Of a stretch of DNA of 58,147 nt, positions 50,767 through 58,147 are shown piece after piece. Source of the stretch: Pseudomonadota bacterium (GTDB lineage: Bacteria; Pseudomonadota; Alphaproteobacteria; Reyranellales; Reyranellaceae); assembly GCA_018240685.1 (NCBI GenBank), contig JAFEFG010000013.1, positions 1-58,147 on the forward strand. The letters are read 5' to 3'. The notes under the pieces are model-generated. The model was given only the letters and a program-made list of their open reading frames with translations, was not told where the DNA came from and ran no database searches. The translations under genes and the position numbers were made by a program. Numbering within the stretch: the stretch's first letter is position 1; each line of letters begins with the position of its first letter.

Positions 50767-52842
50767 ATGCGTTTGATCGGCGTGGATGTGGGCGGGACGT
50801 TCACGGATCTGGTCTATGCCGACACCGAGGCCGGCGAGACCCGCGTGCACAAGACCTCGACGACACCGGACGATCCCTCGCGCGGCGTCGTCACGGGCCT
50901 CACCGCTCTCTGCGACAAGTACGGCATCCCGCGCGAGACGATCGACGTGGTGTTCCACGGCACCACCATCGCCACCAACGCCATCCTCGAGCATGACGGC
51001 GCCGTCACCGGCATGATCACGACCGGCGGCTATCGCGACATCCTGCATATCGGCCGCCACCAGCGGCCGCAGCATTACTCGATCATGCAGGACATTCCCT
51101 GGCAGAGCCGGCCGCTGGTGAAGCGCCGCCACCGCAAGACCGTGGCCGAGCGGCTGGTGCCGCCGCGGGGCGAGGAGCTGCAGCCGCTCGACGAGGACGG
51201 CGTGCGCCGGGCCGTGCGCGAGCTGAAGGAGGCCGGCGTCGAGGCGATCGCCATCTGCTTCCTGTTCTCCTATCTCGATCCGGCGCACGAGGCGCGCGCC
51301 ATGGAGATCGTGCGCGAGGAATATCCCGGCTGCTTCGCCACCACCTCCTCGTCGGTGTCGCCGCAGTTCCGCGAGTTCGAACGCTTCACGACCACGGCCA
51401 TGAACGCCTTCGTCGGACCGAAGGTGCGCAACTACGTGACGCGGCTCGAAACCGAGATCGAGCAGTCGGGCTTCAAGGCCGACCTGCGCATCATGGCCTC
51501 CAACGGCGGCGTGGCGACGCCCGCCATGGTGGCGGACCGCCCCGTGCTCACCTTGCTCTCCGGCCCCGCCGCGGGCGTGATCGGCGGCGACTGGGCCGGC
51601 GCGCTGTCGGGCAAGCGCAACCTCATCACCTTCGATGTCGGCGGCACTTCGGCCGACATCGGCATCGTCACGCAGGGCGGCTTCGGCGAGGCCACCGCGC
51701 GCGACACCTGGATCGCGGGCTTCCCGGTGCTGGTGCCGATGATCGACGTGCACACGATCGGCGCCGGCGGCGGCTCGATCGCCTATGTCGATCAGGCCGG
51801 AGCCTTCAAGGTCGGTCCGCGCTCGGCGGGCGCGGTGCCCGGCCCCGCCGCCTACGGCCGCGGCGGCACGCGCGCGACCGTCACCGACGCCAACGTCGTG
51901 CTGGGCCGTCTCGACAGCAAGAACTTCCTGGGCGGCGGCATGTCGCTCGACGAGGTGGCGGCGCGGCGCGTGATCGGCGAGCTGGCGCGCGAACTCGGCC
52001 TCTCCGATCGCGAGGCGGCGGAGGGCGTGATCACGCTCATCAACGCCAACATGGCCAACGCCATCCGCTCGCGCACGGTCCAGAAGGGCATCGATCCGCG
52101 CGACTACGCGCTGGTGGCCTTCGGCGGCGCCGGGCCGCTGCACGGCGCGGAAGTGGCGGACATGCTGGGCATTCCCGAGGTCATCGTGCCGCCGCATCCG
52201 GGCATCACCTCGGCGGTGGGCCTGCTGATCTCCGATCTGCGCTACGACGCCATCCGCACCTCGTTCCAGGTCTCGGGCGCGACCGATACGGCGCGCATCA
52301 ACGCCGACTTCGCCGCGATGCAGAAGGAGCTCGAGGCGCGCTTCACCGCCGACGGCGTCGATCTCGCCAACGTCACCTTCGAGCGCCGCGGCGACCTGCG
52401 CTATGTCGGCCAGGGCTACGAGCTGCGCGTCCCCTTCCCCGACGGCATGATCGATGCGGCGGCGCTCGCTACTGCGTTCGAGGCCTTCCACGAGGTGCAT
52501 CGCCGCGAGTACGGCCATCACTTCGCCGACTCGGCGATCGAGATCGTGAACCTGCGCCTGGTGGGCGCGGCAAGCGCGGCCAAGATCGCCAAGCCCGCGC
52601 CCGGCACCGCCAGGTCGCTCGAAACGGCGCGCGTGCGCTCCGGCACCTGCACCTTCCGCGTCGAGGGCAAGCTCGCCGACTATCCCACCGACTTCTACCG
52701 CCGCGACCTGCTGCCGGTGGGCGAGCGCATTCCCGGCCCCGCCATCGTGCTGCAGATGGACTCGACCACGGTCGTGCCGCCGCAGCACACCTTCGAGGCC
52801 GACGCCGCCGGCAACCTGATCGTGAGGCGGGCGGATGCGTAA
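50767..52842 (+). CDS. hyuA: Hydantoinase/oxoprolinase subunit A (HyuA)
   Basis: A 691-residue subunit of the ATP-dependent N-methylhydantoinase/5-oxoprolinase family. The actin-like ATP-binding motif is LIGVDVGGTFTDLV; the phosphate-2 loop is FDVGGTSADIG; FVGPKVRNYVTRL, AGPGAG-type AFGGAGPLHGAEVAD and TVVPPQHTFEADAAG are further marks. With HyuB it would open a five-membered cyclic amide with ATP hydrolysis. Start 50767 has AAGGAG eight bases upstream; the upstream open frame has no SD. The 171-bp gap before it contains only a short GCCGGC hairpin (50636-50651). Confidence 0.92.
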   Translation: MRLIGVDVGGTFTDLVYADTEAGETRVHKTSTTPDDPSRGVVTGLTALCDKYGIPRETIDVVFHGTTIATNAILEHDGAVTGMITTGGYRDILHIGRHQRPQHYSIMQDIPWQSRPLVKRRHRKTVAERLVPPRGEELQPLDEDGVRRAVRELKEAGVEAIAICFLFSYLDPAHEARAMEIVREEYPGCFATTSSSVSPQFREFERFTTTAMNAFVGPKVRNYVTRLETEIEQSGFKADLRIMASNGGVATPAMVADRPVLTLLSGPAAGVIGGDWAGALSGKRNLITFDVGGTSADIGIVTQGGFGEATARDTWIAGFPVLVPMIDVHTIGAGGGSIAYVDQAGAFKVGPRSAGAVPGPAAYGRGGTRATVTDANVVLGRLDSKNFLGGGMSLDEVAARRVIGELARELGLSDREAAEGVITLINANMANAIRSRTVQKGIDPRDYALVAFGGAGPLHGAEVADMLGIPEVIVPPHPGITSAVGLLISDLRYDAIRTSFQVSGATDTARINADFAAMQKELEARFTADGVDLANVTFERRGDLRYVGQGYELRVPFPDGMIDAAALATAFEAFHEVHRREYGHHFADSAIEIVNLRLVGAASAAKIAKPAPGTARSLETARVRSGTCTFRVEGKLADYPTDFYRRDLLPVGERIPGPAIVLQMDSTTVVPPQHTFEADAAGNLIVRRADA

Positions 52843-52902
52843 GTTCTTTTTCCTCCTCCTGAGCGAAGCTCGGAAGGCAGATGAATTGAGGAGCGCCAGA
52901 CC

Positions 52903-54693
52903 ATGACCACCGCCCCCCGCCGCCAGCCGTCGCCCAAGCCCGACCGCATCGACCCGATCACCACGTCGGTGATCCAGGGCGCGCTGGAGAACATCGCGAT
53001 CGAGATGGGCTACAAGCTCATGCGCATGAGCTACTCGTCGATCATCCGCGAGTCGGAGGATTTCGGCGCCGCGCTCGTCGATGCCGAGGGCCGCGGGCTC
53101 GCCGAATCGGCGCAGTCGACGCCGCTGCAGTCGGGGCCGATCCCGGGCTATGTGCGCGGCGTGCTGCGGATCCTGAAGGAACGCGGCGATACGATCCGCC
53201 CCGGCGACGTCATCATGCACAACGACGCCTATTCCGGCGCCAGCCACGGGCCGGACGTCGCGTTCTTGGTGCCGGTGTTCGTCCAGGGCCGGCTGATCGC
53301 CTTCGCCGCCACCACGGCACACCATCTCGACATCGGCGCGCTGTCGCCCGGCTCGTGCGGCATCGTCGAGGCGATCGACGCCTATGCCGAGGGCCTGCAG
53401 TTCAAGGCCATCAAGGTCTACGACCGCGGCGTGCGCAACGAGGCGGTGTGGCAGATCGTGCGCGACAACATCCGCGCCTCCGACCTCGTGGTCGGCGACA
53501 TGGATGCCCAGGTCGCAGCCGCGCGCATCGGCGCCGAGCGCCTGGTCGAGCTGGTGGAGCGCTACGGCCTCGAGACCTTCGACCTCGCCTGCACCGCGCT
53601 GATGGACCATGCCGAGCGGCTGATGCGGCAGGCAATCGCCAGGCTGCCCGACGGCGTCTACCGCGCCGAGACGGCGATCGACGGCTATCTCGACAGCGAC
53701 GATCCCGCCAAGAAGGAGCTGCCGATCGTCGTCACCATCACCAAGAAGGACGACAGCCTGACCGTCGACCTCACCGGCACCGCGCCGCAGGTGCCGGACC
53801 GGCCGATCAACATGCCGCTCGAGGGCACGGCCGACATCGCGATCTGGCTCACCATCCGCTCGGTGCTGCTCGACACCGAGCTGCACGGCCACATCCCGGT
53901 CAATGCCGGACTGATCCGGCCCATCACCATCATTGCCCCCAAGGGGTGCCTGGCGAACCCGACCTTCCCCGCCCCCACCATCGCCCGCTTCTGCCCCGGC
54001 AACCAGCTCGCCGACACGGTGATGAAAGCGCTGTCGGCGGCGATGCCCGGCAACGTCTCGGCCGGCATCGGCAATCTCAAGGTGATCGCCTTCTCGGGCC
54101 TCAAGAACGAGACGCACTGGGTGCACATGGAGATCTTCGAGGGCTCCTACGGCGGCCGGCAGGGCAAGGACGGCATGGACGCCGTCGACACGCTCTACGC
54201 CAACACCCGCAACAACCCGATCGAGGACATCGAGACCCACCTGCCGCTGCGCGTGATGCGCTACGAGCTGCGCGAGGACGTGGCCGGCGCCGGCAAGTGG
54301 CGCGGCGGCCTGGGCTCGGTGCGCGAATTCACCTTCCTCGACGACGGCGGCGCCTCGGTCGAGGGCGAAGGCCATCGCTACCGGCCCTGGGGCTTCCAGG
54401 GCGGCGGCGAGGGCATGCCGGCCAAGCTCGACCTCGTGGTCGACGGCACGACGCGTGCCCTGCCGTCCAAGGTCCCGCACATGAACATCCCCAAGGGCGG
54501 ACGCTTCATCTGCTACGGCCCCGCCGGCGGCGGCTACGGCAACCCGCTGGAGCGCGATCCGGCGATGGTCGCCGAGGACGTGCTCGACGGCGTGATCTCG
54601 GTCGAAACGGCGCTCAAGGATTACGGCGTCGTCGTGTCGGCCAGGGGCGTGGTCGATACCCCCGCGACCGCCAAGGCGCGCGCGGCCCGGTAA
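52903..54693 (+). CDS. hyuB: Hydantoinase/oxoprolinase subunit B (HyuB)
   Basis: A 596-residue subunit B, pairing with HyuA. Family marks are DPITTSVIQGALENIAIEMG, IIRESEDFGAALVDAEGRGL, the histidine-rich SHGPDVAFLVP and TTAHHLDIGALSPGS, and GPAGGGYGNPLERDPAMV at the end. It follows hyuA by 60 bp with TGAGGAGCG ahead. The target could be hydantoin, 5-oxoproline or an N-substituted derivative. The pair is not accompanied by its own transporter; the polyamine-type importer and ring-opening enzyme on the other side of 49525 may work on related cyclic ureides. Confidence 0.92.
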   Translation: MTTAPRRQPSPKPDRIDPITTSVIQGALENIAIEMGYKLMRMSYSSIIRESEDFGAALVDAEGRGLAESAQSTPLQSGPIPGYVRGVLRILKERGDTIRPGDVIMHNDAYSGASHGPDVAFLVPVFVQGRLIAFAATTAHHLDIGALSPGSCGIVEAIDAYAEGLQFKAIKVYDRGVRNEAVWQIVRDNIRASDLVVGDMDAQVAAARIGAERLVELVERYGLETFDLACTALMDHAERLMRQAIARLPDGVYRAETAIDGYLDSDDPAKKELPIVVTITKKDDSLTVDLTGTAPQVPDRPINMPLEGTADIAIWLTIRSVLLDTELHGHIPVNAGLIRPITIIAPKGCLANPTFPAPTIARFCPGNQLADTVMKALSAAMPGNVSAGIGNLKVIAFSGLKNETHWVHMEIFEGSYGGRQGKDGMDAVDTLYANTRNNPIEDIETHLPLRVMRYELREDVAGAGKWRGGLGSVREFTFLDDGGASVEGEGHRYRPWGFQGGGEGMPAKLDLVVDGTTRALPSKVPHMNIPKGGRFICYGPAGGGYGNPLERDPAMVAEDVLDGVISVETALKDYGVVVSARGVVDTPATAKARAAR

Positions 54694-54710
54694 TCGCGGC
54701 CCCGCTCCCG

Positions 54711-54750
54711 CCTCCCGGGAGGAGAAGCCCTTCGGCTTCGCCTCGCGAGG
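54711..54750. terminator. Convergent palindromes after hyuB
   Basis: Three back-to-back inverted repeats in the 70-bp gap between hyuB and the universal stress gene: CCTCCCGGGAGG (54711-54722), GAAGCC-CTTC-GGCTTC (54724-54739) and CCTCGCGAGG (54741-54750). Probably a shared terminator or stabiliser for both messages; no T-run. Confidence 0.45.
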
Positions 54751-54763
54751 ATGCGGCGCCGTC

Positions 54764-55597
54764 TCAGTGCGACATCAGGATCGGCACCGTCATCTGCCGG
54801 AACAGCGTGCGCGTGGCACCGCCAAGGACGACTTCGTAGGCGCGCGGGTGGCCGTAGGCGCCCATGACGATCAGGTCGGAGTCGCTGTCGGCAGCCTGGG
54901 CCAGGATCGTGTCGCCGATGGCGGACTCCGCCACCGTCAGCTCACGGACGTCCGCCATGATCCCGTGGTTGGACAGATGGGCGGCGATGCGCGAGCCCGG
55001 CGGACCGAACTTGCTCTGGTGCGCATCCGGATTGATCGTGAGCACCGTCACCCTTTCCGCTCGGGCGAGGAACGGGAACGCATCCCTCACCGCGCGGGCC
55101 GATTGCGCGCTTCCGTTCCAGGCGATCAGGATCTTCCGCCCCACCGCGGCGGGCGTGCCGGCATGGGGAACGACGAGCGTCGGCGCGCCGGACTCGAGCG
55201 CCACCCGCTCCGGGATCGCATATTCGGGCCGGGGCAGGAGCTCGTCCTGGTCGATCTGGCCGACGATCACGAGGTCGGCGTAGCGCGCATGATGGGACAC
55301 GACGCTGCCGTCGCGATCGTCGACCTCGATCCATTCCGCCGCGGTGCCGGCCTTGCTCATCGCGCGGTCGAACCCGGCCTTGACCTTGTCGCGCATCTGC
55401 AGCCACCAGGCGCGCATCGTCGGTTCGACCTTGGCGCCGACCTCCTCCATCATGAAGAACGGAACGTCGCCGACGGCGCTCGTGTAGAGCGCGGTCAGGC
55501 GGGCATCGAATGCCTTCGCCAGCTGCGCCGCGGTCTCCACCCTGGCCGGGCAGTGCTTGGAAACGTTGATGTGCACCAGGATATCCTTAACGCTCAC
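54764..55597 (-). CDS. Tandem universal stress protein
   Basis: A 277-residue protein with two UspA-like domains (about 1-145 and 150-277). The first opens MSVKDILVHINVSKHCPARV; the second starts KILIAWNGSAQSARAVRDAF and carries a nucleotide-binding-like GAYGHPRAYEVVLGGATRTL, close to the G-x2-G-x9-G motif, so the C-terminal half may bind ATP. Such tandem Usps are frequently microaerobically induced. It follows the SPFH gene by 84 bp on the same strand and is likely part of the same unit under the FNR-type box. Confidence 0.9.
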   Translation of the reverse strand: MSVKDILVHINVSKHCPARVETAAQLAKAFDARLTALYTSAVGDVPFFMMEEVGAKVEPTMRAWWLQMRDKVKAGFDRAMSKAGTAAEWIEVDDRDGSVVSHHARYADLVIVGQIDQDELLPRPEYAIPERVALESGAPTLVVPHAGTPAAVGRKILIAWNGSAQSARAVRDAFPFLARAERVTVLTINPDAHQSKFGPPGSRIAAHLSNHGIMADVRELTVAESAIGDTILAQAADSDSDLIVMGAYGHPRAYEVVLGGATRTLFRQMTVPILMSH

Positions 55598-55681
55598 TGT
55601 CTTTCCCCGTGTCTGCGGCGGCCGGAACCGCCTGTTGTGATCGACAGAGGCAAGGAGACCGATCCTCCCCGCCCGATTATC

Positions 55682-56605
55682 TCAGCTCCGCGCCGCCGTG
55701 CCGGATGACGGAGGTCCCTCGCCGCCCTTCTTTCCCAGCCCCATCGAGAGCGCCGTCAGCCCGGCGAGGCCGCCGAGCTGCATGCTGTCCGCGGCCGTGC
55801 TGGGAACGATGACGATGGTGGCATTCTGCTTCAAGCCCTCGTACAGCATGTTCATCGCCCGCAGATGGAACGCCGTCGGATTGTCGGCGTAGGTGGCCGC
55901 CGCCTGGCCGAACTTCTCCGCGATCTGCCGTTCCGAGTCGCCGAGGATGACACGGGCCTGCCGCTCGCGCTCGGCCTGCGCCTGCATCGACATGGCATCC
56001 TCCAGCGCCGGCGGGATCAGCACGTCCTTGACCTCGACGGAGATGACGTTGATGCCCCACGGCTCGGTGCGCTGGTCGATGATCCTCTGCAGCTCCTCGC
56101 TGATCTTCTCGCGGCCTTCCAGCATATCCGCCAGCAATGTCTTGCCGATGACGTCGCGCAGCGCGGTCTGCGCCGCCCAGTTGATCGCGCTCTTGTAGTC
56201 GGCGACGCCGAGCGCGGCCTTCATCGGATCGACGACCTTCCAGAACAGCACCGCATCCACGTTCACGGGCACGGTGTCCTTGGTGAGTGTCCGCTCGGCA
56301 TTGAACGCCGAGGTGATGACCCGGATGTCGATCCAGTAGGGCGTGGTGTCGATGACCGGGATGATGAGGAACAGGCCCGGGCCGCGCAGGGCGCGGAAGC
56401 GGCCGAGTCGCAGCACGACGACCCGGTTCCACTGGTCCGCGACCTTGACGGCGAAGGTGACGATGGCGGCGACGGCAATGAACGCGAGCAGAAGCCAGTG
56501 GCCCTGCGAGCCGGCCGCAAATCCGTAGAGCGCATAGGTAAGGGCCGCGCCGATCGCGACGATGACGACGAAGACGAGCACGGCAAGCGAACTGATCGGC
56601 TTCAT
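55682..56605 (-). CDS. SPFH/stomatin-like membrane protein
   Basis: A 307-residue membrane-anchored SPFH protein of the stomatin-slipin type. Two hydrophobic segments (about 5-27 and 36-55) are followed by the SPFH domain with VVLRLGRFRALRGPGLFLII, TKDTVPVNVDAVLFWKVVDP, RTEPWGINVISVEVKDVLIP and the AERERQARVILGDSERQIAE coiled coil. It probably scaffolds membrane complexes or quality control. ATG 56605 is chosen (AGGGGAC upstream); a TTG-initiated extension to 56764 runs through the FNR box and is unlikely. Confidence 0.9.
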   Translation of the reverse strand: MKPISSLAVLVFVVIVAIGAALTYALYGFAAGSQGHWLLLAFIAVAAIVTFAVKVADQWNRVVVLRLGRFRALRGPGLFLIIPVIDTTPYWIDIRVITSAFNAERTLTKDTVPVNVDAVLFWKVVDPMKAALGVADYKSAINWAAQTALRDVIGKTLLADMLEGREKISEELQRIIDQRTEPWGINVISVEVKDVLIPPALEDAMSMQAQAERERQARVILGDSERQIAEKFGQAAATYADNPTAFHLRAMNMLYEGLKQNATIVIVPSTAADSMQLGGLAGLTALSMGLGKKGGEGPPSSGTAARS

Positions 56606-56750
56606 GGTGCGATGTCCCCTGCAAGTCGCGCCAGCCGGCCCCCTGAGGACCGCCCGGCAAGGTGCCCCGCTCCCCGGCTTGAGGCCGTTCGCCTCGAGCC
56701 CTCCGTCCTCCGCTTTCAAGTGATCCTCAGGCCGGCGGCAGCGATTGACG

Positions 56751-56764
56751 TTGATATGGATCAA
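56751..56764. promoter_or_regulatory. Perfect FNR/FixK-type box TTGAT-N4-ATCAA
   Basis: TTGATATGGATCAA (56751-56764) is a perfect match to the FNR/FixK consensus. It lies about 150 bp upstream of the SPFH start and 42 bp past the stop of the preceding gene, so it would act on the SPFH-universal-stress unit. An activator bound here would put the start of transcription near 56716. No strong -10 is seen at that place. Confidence 0.7.
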
Positions 56765-56805
56765 TCACCCTGCGGCCGGGCATGCGCGGCGAACGCGGTT
56801 CGGGA

Positions 56806-57252
56806 TCACTCCTCCGCGAACGGATCGTATTCCTCCTCCTCTGGATGGCGCGCTGGCGCCTCGTCGAACACACGTTCGTGCGCCGGCACCCAGCGGATGG
56901 AACGAACCGCGAGGGGCTCGGCTGTGTCGAATGTCGGCCAGGCGCGCGCGAGGCGTGGCCCGGCCTCCGGTTCCGGCTCGATCTCCGGTTCCGGCGCGGG
57001 CTCCGGCTCGACTGCCAACGCTGGCACCGGCGATGCCATGCCCGGCGAGACGGTGCGCGGTGCGATCCCGCGCCGGGACACGACGCGGCGCGGTGCCGGC
57101 TGAACCGGCGCGGCCTTCTCCTTCGCGGCCGTCTCGCGTTGCCGGCGTTCCAGCATCTGAAGGTCGCGCCGCGCCTGCCGGTACCGCGCCAGCAGGCGCC
57201 GGATCACCAGCGCCCGTTCGAGGCGAGCGATCCGGCGTTCGAGCCCCCTCAT
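56806..57252 (-). CDS. Unknown protein, coiled-coil plus Glu/Pro-rich linker
   Basis: A 148-residue protein. Residues 1-45 form an Arg-rich, probably coiled-coil helix (ERRIARLERALVIRRLLARY); residues about 80-96 are a Glu-Pro repeat (EPEPAPEPEIEPEPE); the tail is acidic (EEEEYDPFAEE). I do not recognise the family. Its ATG overlaps the DUF5681 gene stop (ATGA), so the two are co-translated. Confidence 0.65.
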   Translation of the reverse strand: MRGLERRIARLERALVIRRLLARYRQARRDLQMLERRQRETAAKEKAAPVQPAPRRVVSRRGIAPRTVSPGMASPVPALAVEPEPAPEPEIEPEPEAGPRLARAWPTFDTAEPLAVRSIRWVPAHERVFDEAPARHPEEEEYDPFAEE

Positions 57253-57665
57253 TGCGGCGGCCGCGCCATCTCGGCTTCGAGCGCGCGCACGCGCTCCTCG
57301 AGGGCGACGACCTCGATGGCACGTCGCTGCGCTTCCAGGATCGACGACAGGGCCGAGCCCTCGTCGGGCGTGAGCGTGCCCGCGCCCACCGCAGCCACGA
57401 CGGCGGCATGGGCTGGCACAAGGTCGGCGGCCGCCTTCACCGGCGGCAGCTCGATCTCGACCGCCCGGCCGCGCGGCTGCGTCCAGGCGCGCTTCAGCAG
57501 CACCTCGGCCGCGCGCACGTCGCCTTCCAGGGCGGTCTCGATCATCTTCTTCACCACCGCCTCGGCGCCGTCGGCGGCGAGGCGGTCGAGCAGACGGTTG
57601 CCGGCGTTGCGGCTGCCGCGCGGCCGGCCGGGACCGCCGCGATGGCCTTTCTCGAACTTGCTCAT
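57249..57665 (-). CDS. DUF5681-like protein
   Basis: A 138-residue protein with the short N-terminal DUF5681 signature KFEKGHRGGPGRPRGSRNAG, a basic Gly/Arg/Pro motif often seen in phage- or integrative-element-linked proteins, then a helical region and a C-terminal coiled coil (VVALEERVRALEAEM). Start 57665 has GGAGAC upstream. The next gene downstream overlaps it. Function unknown; DNA binding by the basic tail is possible. Confidence 0.75.
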   Translation of the reverse strand: MSKFEKGHRGGPGRPRGSRNAGNRLLDRLAADGAEAVVKKMIETALEGDVRAAEVLLKRAWTQPRGRAVEIELPPVKAAADLVPAHAAVVAAVGAGTLTPDEGSALSSILEAQRRAIEVVALEERVRALEAEMARPPQ

Positions 57666-57890
57666 GACGCTGTCTCCGTGAGGGGATCGGGGGCGATTCC
57701 CATTAAATAAATGGACGAAAAATGGCCGCCGCCGCCCGAGGGGGTTCGGGATCGCATCCGGAAAGGTCGCGCGGCACCGGTCATCGGCCCAATTTAAGGC
57801 CGGTCCTCCCGAACCACCGATTATGGTCGTCAACGACCGGCGCCCGGCGCTTCTGGCCTTCGCCCGCAAATTCAGGAAAGCTCGCGGCCG
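57666..57890. other. Divergent intergenic gap
   Basis: 225 bp between the DUF5681 gene (minus) and the Gfo/Idh/MocA gene (plus). An AT-rich patch (ATTAAATAA, 57702-57710) near the DUF5681 start could hold its promoter. I see no repeat or site I can name. Confidence 0.4.
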
Positions 57891-58147
57891 ATGATCCGGA
57901 TCGGCATCCTCGGCGCCGGCTCGATGGGCGCCCTGCACGCAGCGGCCTGGGCGGCGTTACCCGACGTCGAGGTCACGGCCGTGTTCTCGCGCACGCCGGA
58001 ACGCGCCGCGGCTGTCGCCGCCGCCTGCAACGCCGTCGCGACGGCGGAGGCGCGACGGCTGATCGAGGCGCCCGACATCGATGCCGTCGACATATGCGTG
58101 CCGACGCAGGCGCACGGCCCGTTGGTGCTGTCCGCCCTCGAGCGCGG
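57891..58147 (+). CDS. Gfo/Idh/MocA-family dehydrogenase, N-terminal part
   Basis: The first 85 residues of an NAD(P)-dependent oxidoreductase, cut by the window edge. It opens MIRIGILGAGSMGALHAAAW with the GxGxxG dinucleotide fold, then VTAVFSRTPERAAAVA and IDAVDICVPTQAHGPLV, the standard Gfo/Idh/MocA order. Substrate unknown (sugar, inositol or similar). Confidence 0.88.
   Translation, partial: MIRIGILGAGSMGALHAAAWAALPDVEVTAVFSRTPERAAAVAAACNAVATAEARRLIEAPDIDAVDICVPTQAHGPLVLSALER

Noticed and set aside
49381..54480. A 1699-residue open frame on the minus strand
   Set aside because: It is antisense to the 49525 gene, hyuA and hyuB, has the Arg/Gly/Ala/His-rich composition of a frame mirrored from GC-rich codons, and contains no family motif. 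The sense genes are clear.
56606..56764. N-terminal extension of the SPFH protein beginning with TTG at 56764
   Set aside because: The extra 53 residues have no homologous character, lack an SD, and would place the FNR box inside the coding region. The ATG at 56605 starts the membrane anchor directly.
56960..57015. Tandem GGTTCCGGC/GGCTCCGGCT repeats, CRISPR- or VNTR-like at first sight
   Set aside because: They encode the Glu-Pro repeat of the 56806-57252 protein; unit length is 6-12 bases, with no spacers, and codon-level reading explains them.

Overview
The window is about 58 kb of high-GC DNA carrying some fifty protein genes and no rRNA, complete tRNA or CRISPR array. Gene content (LivFGHM, TRAP and Bug-type solute receptors, NitT/TauT and polyamine-type ABC systems, a KorCAB-like 2-oxoacid oxidoreductase, SpoT-free chromosomal context, FixK/FNR-type box, GTGA/ATGA-coupled operons) and the uniform GC-rich codon use point to the chromosome of a metabolically versatile soil or freshwater alphaproteobacterium (Rhodospirillales/Hyphomicrobiales-like; a Reyranella-type organism is a guess, not shown). 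Nearly every locus pairs one or two catabolic enzymes with a dedicated solute importer and, in three cases, a divergent regulator.

Layout. 1-3.6 kb: a partial aldo/keto reductase and a small monooxygenase-like protein (minus), then HAD dehalogenase, threonine dehydratase and a membrane-anchored class III nucleotide cyclase (plus, overlapping). 3.7-13.6 kb: a long minus-strand run of MFS transporter, Bug-type receptor, alkylsulfatase, branched-chain-type receptor and LivG/F/H/M, with a divergent AraC regulator. 13.7-18.7 kb: korC-korA-korB plus a small membrane protein. 18.7-22.2 kb: ABC exporter/peptide-type transporter, the decayed 3' end of a TRAP permease gene, and rsmB. 22.3-30.9 kb: a NitT/TauT ABC importer with an amidohydrolase (minus), divergent from a complete TRAP transporter DctPQM (plus), then an EamA permease. 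31-38 kb: old-yellow-enzyme, NudC, a large FAD/Fe-S 2-hydroxyacid dehydrogenase and its GntR regulator (minus), divergent from a serine-glyoxylate-type aminotransferase; a perfect TTGTATACAA palindrome lies between the two transcription units. 38-43 kb: a PuuE-like deacetylase divergent from a three-gene iron-type ABC importer. 43-44 kb: a solitary EVE-like/HNH endonuclease of probable modification-dependent restriction function. 44-49.3 kb: a polyamine-type ABC importer whose last gene is a cyanuric-acid-hydrolase/barbiturase family enzyme. 49.5-54.7 kb: an unrecognised protein and HyuA/HyuB hydantoinase subunits. 54.7-58.1 kb: a tandem universal stress protein and a stomatin-like SPFH protein behind a perfect FNR/FixK box, two small phage-flavoured proteins including a DUF5681 protein, and the start of a Gfo/Idh/MocA dehydrogenase.

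How the genes work together. Three themes recur: hydrolysis of cyclic or N-containing compounds (amidohydrolase, barbiturase/cyanurate hydrolase, hydantoinase, PuuE-like deacetylase, each near an importer), 2-oxo/2-hydroxy acid metabolism (KorCAB, FAD/Fe-S dehydrogenase with glyoxylate aminotransferase, threonine dehydratase), and sulfate-ester use (alkylsulfatase with several importers). The items that most deserve a second look are the importer-linked ring-opening amidohydrolase, the EVE-HNH nuclease, the FNR-box SPFH/Usp pair, the multi-hairpin spacer in the polyamine-type operon, and the TRAP permease relic. All functions are read from sequence motifs; none was confirmed by database search.
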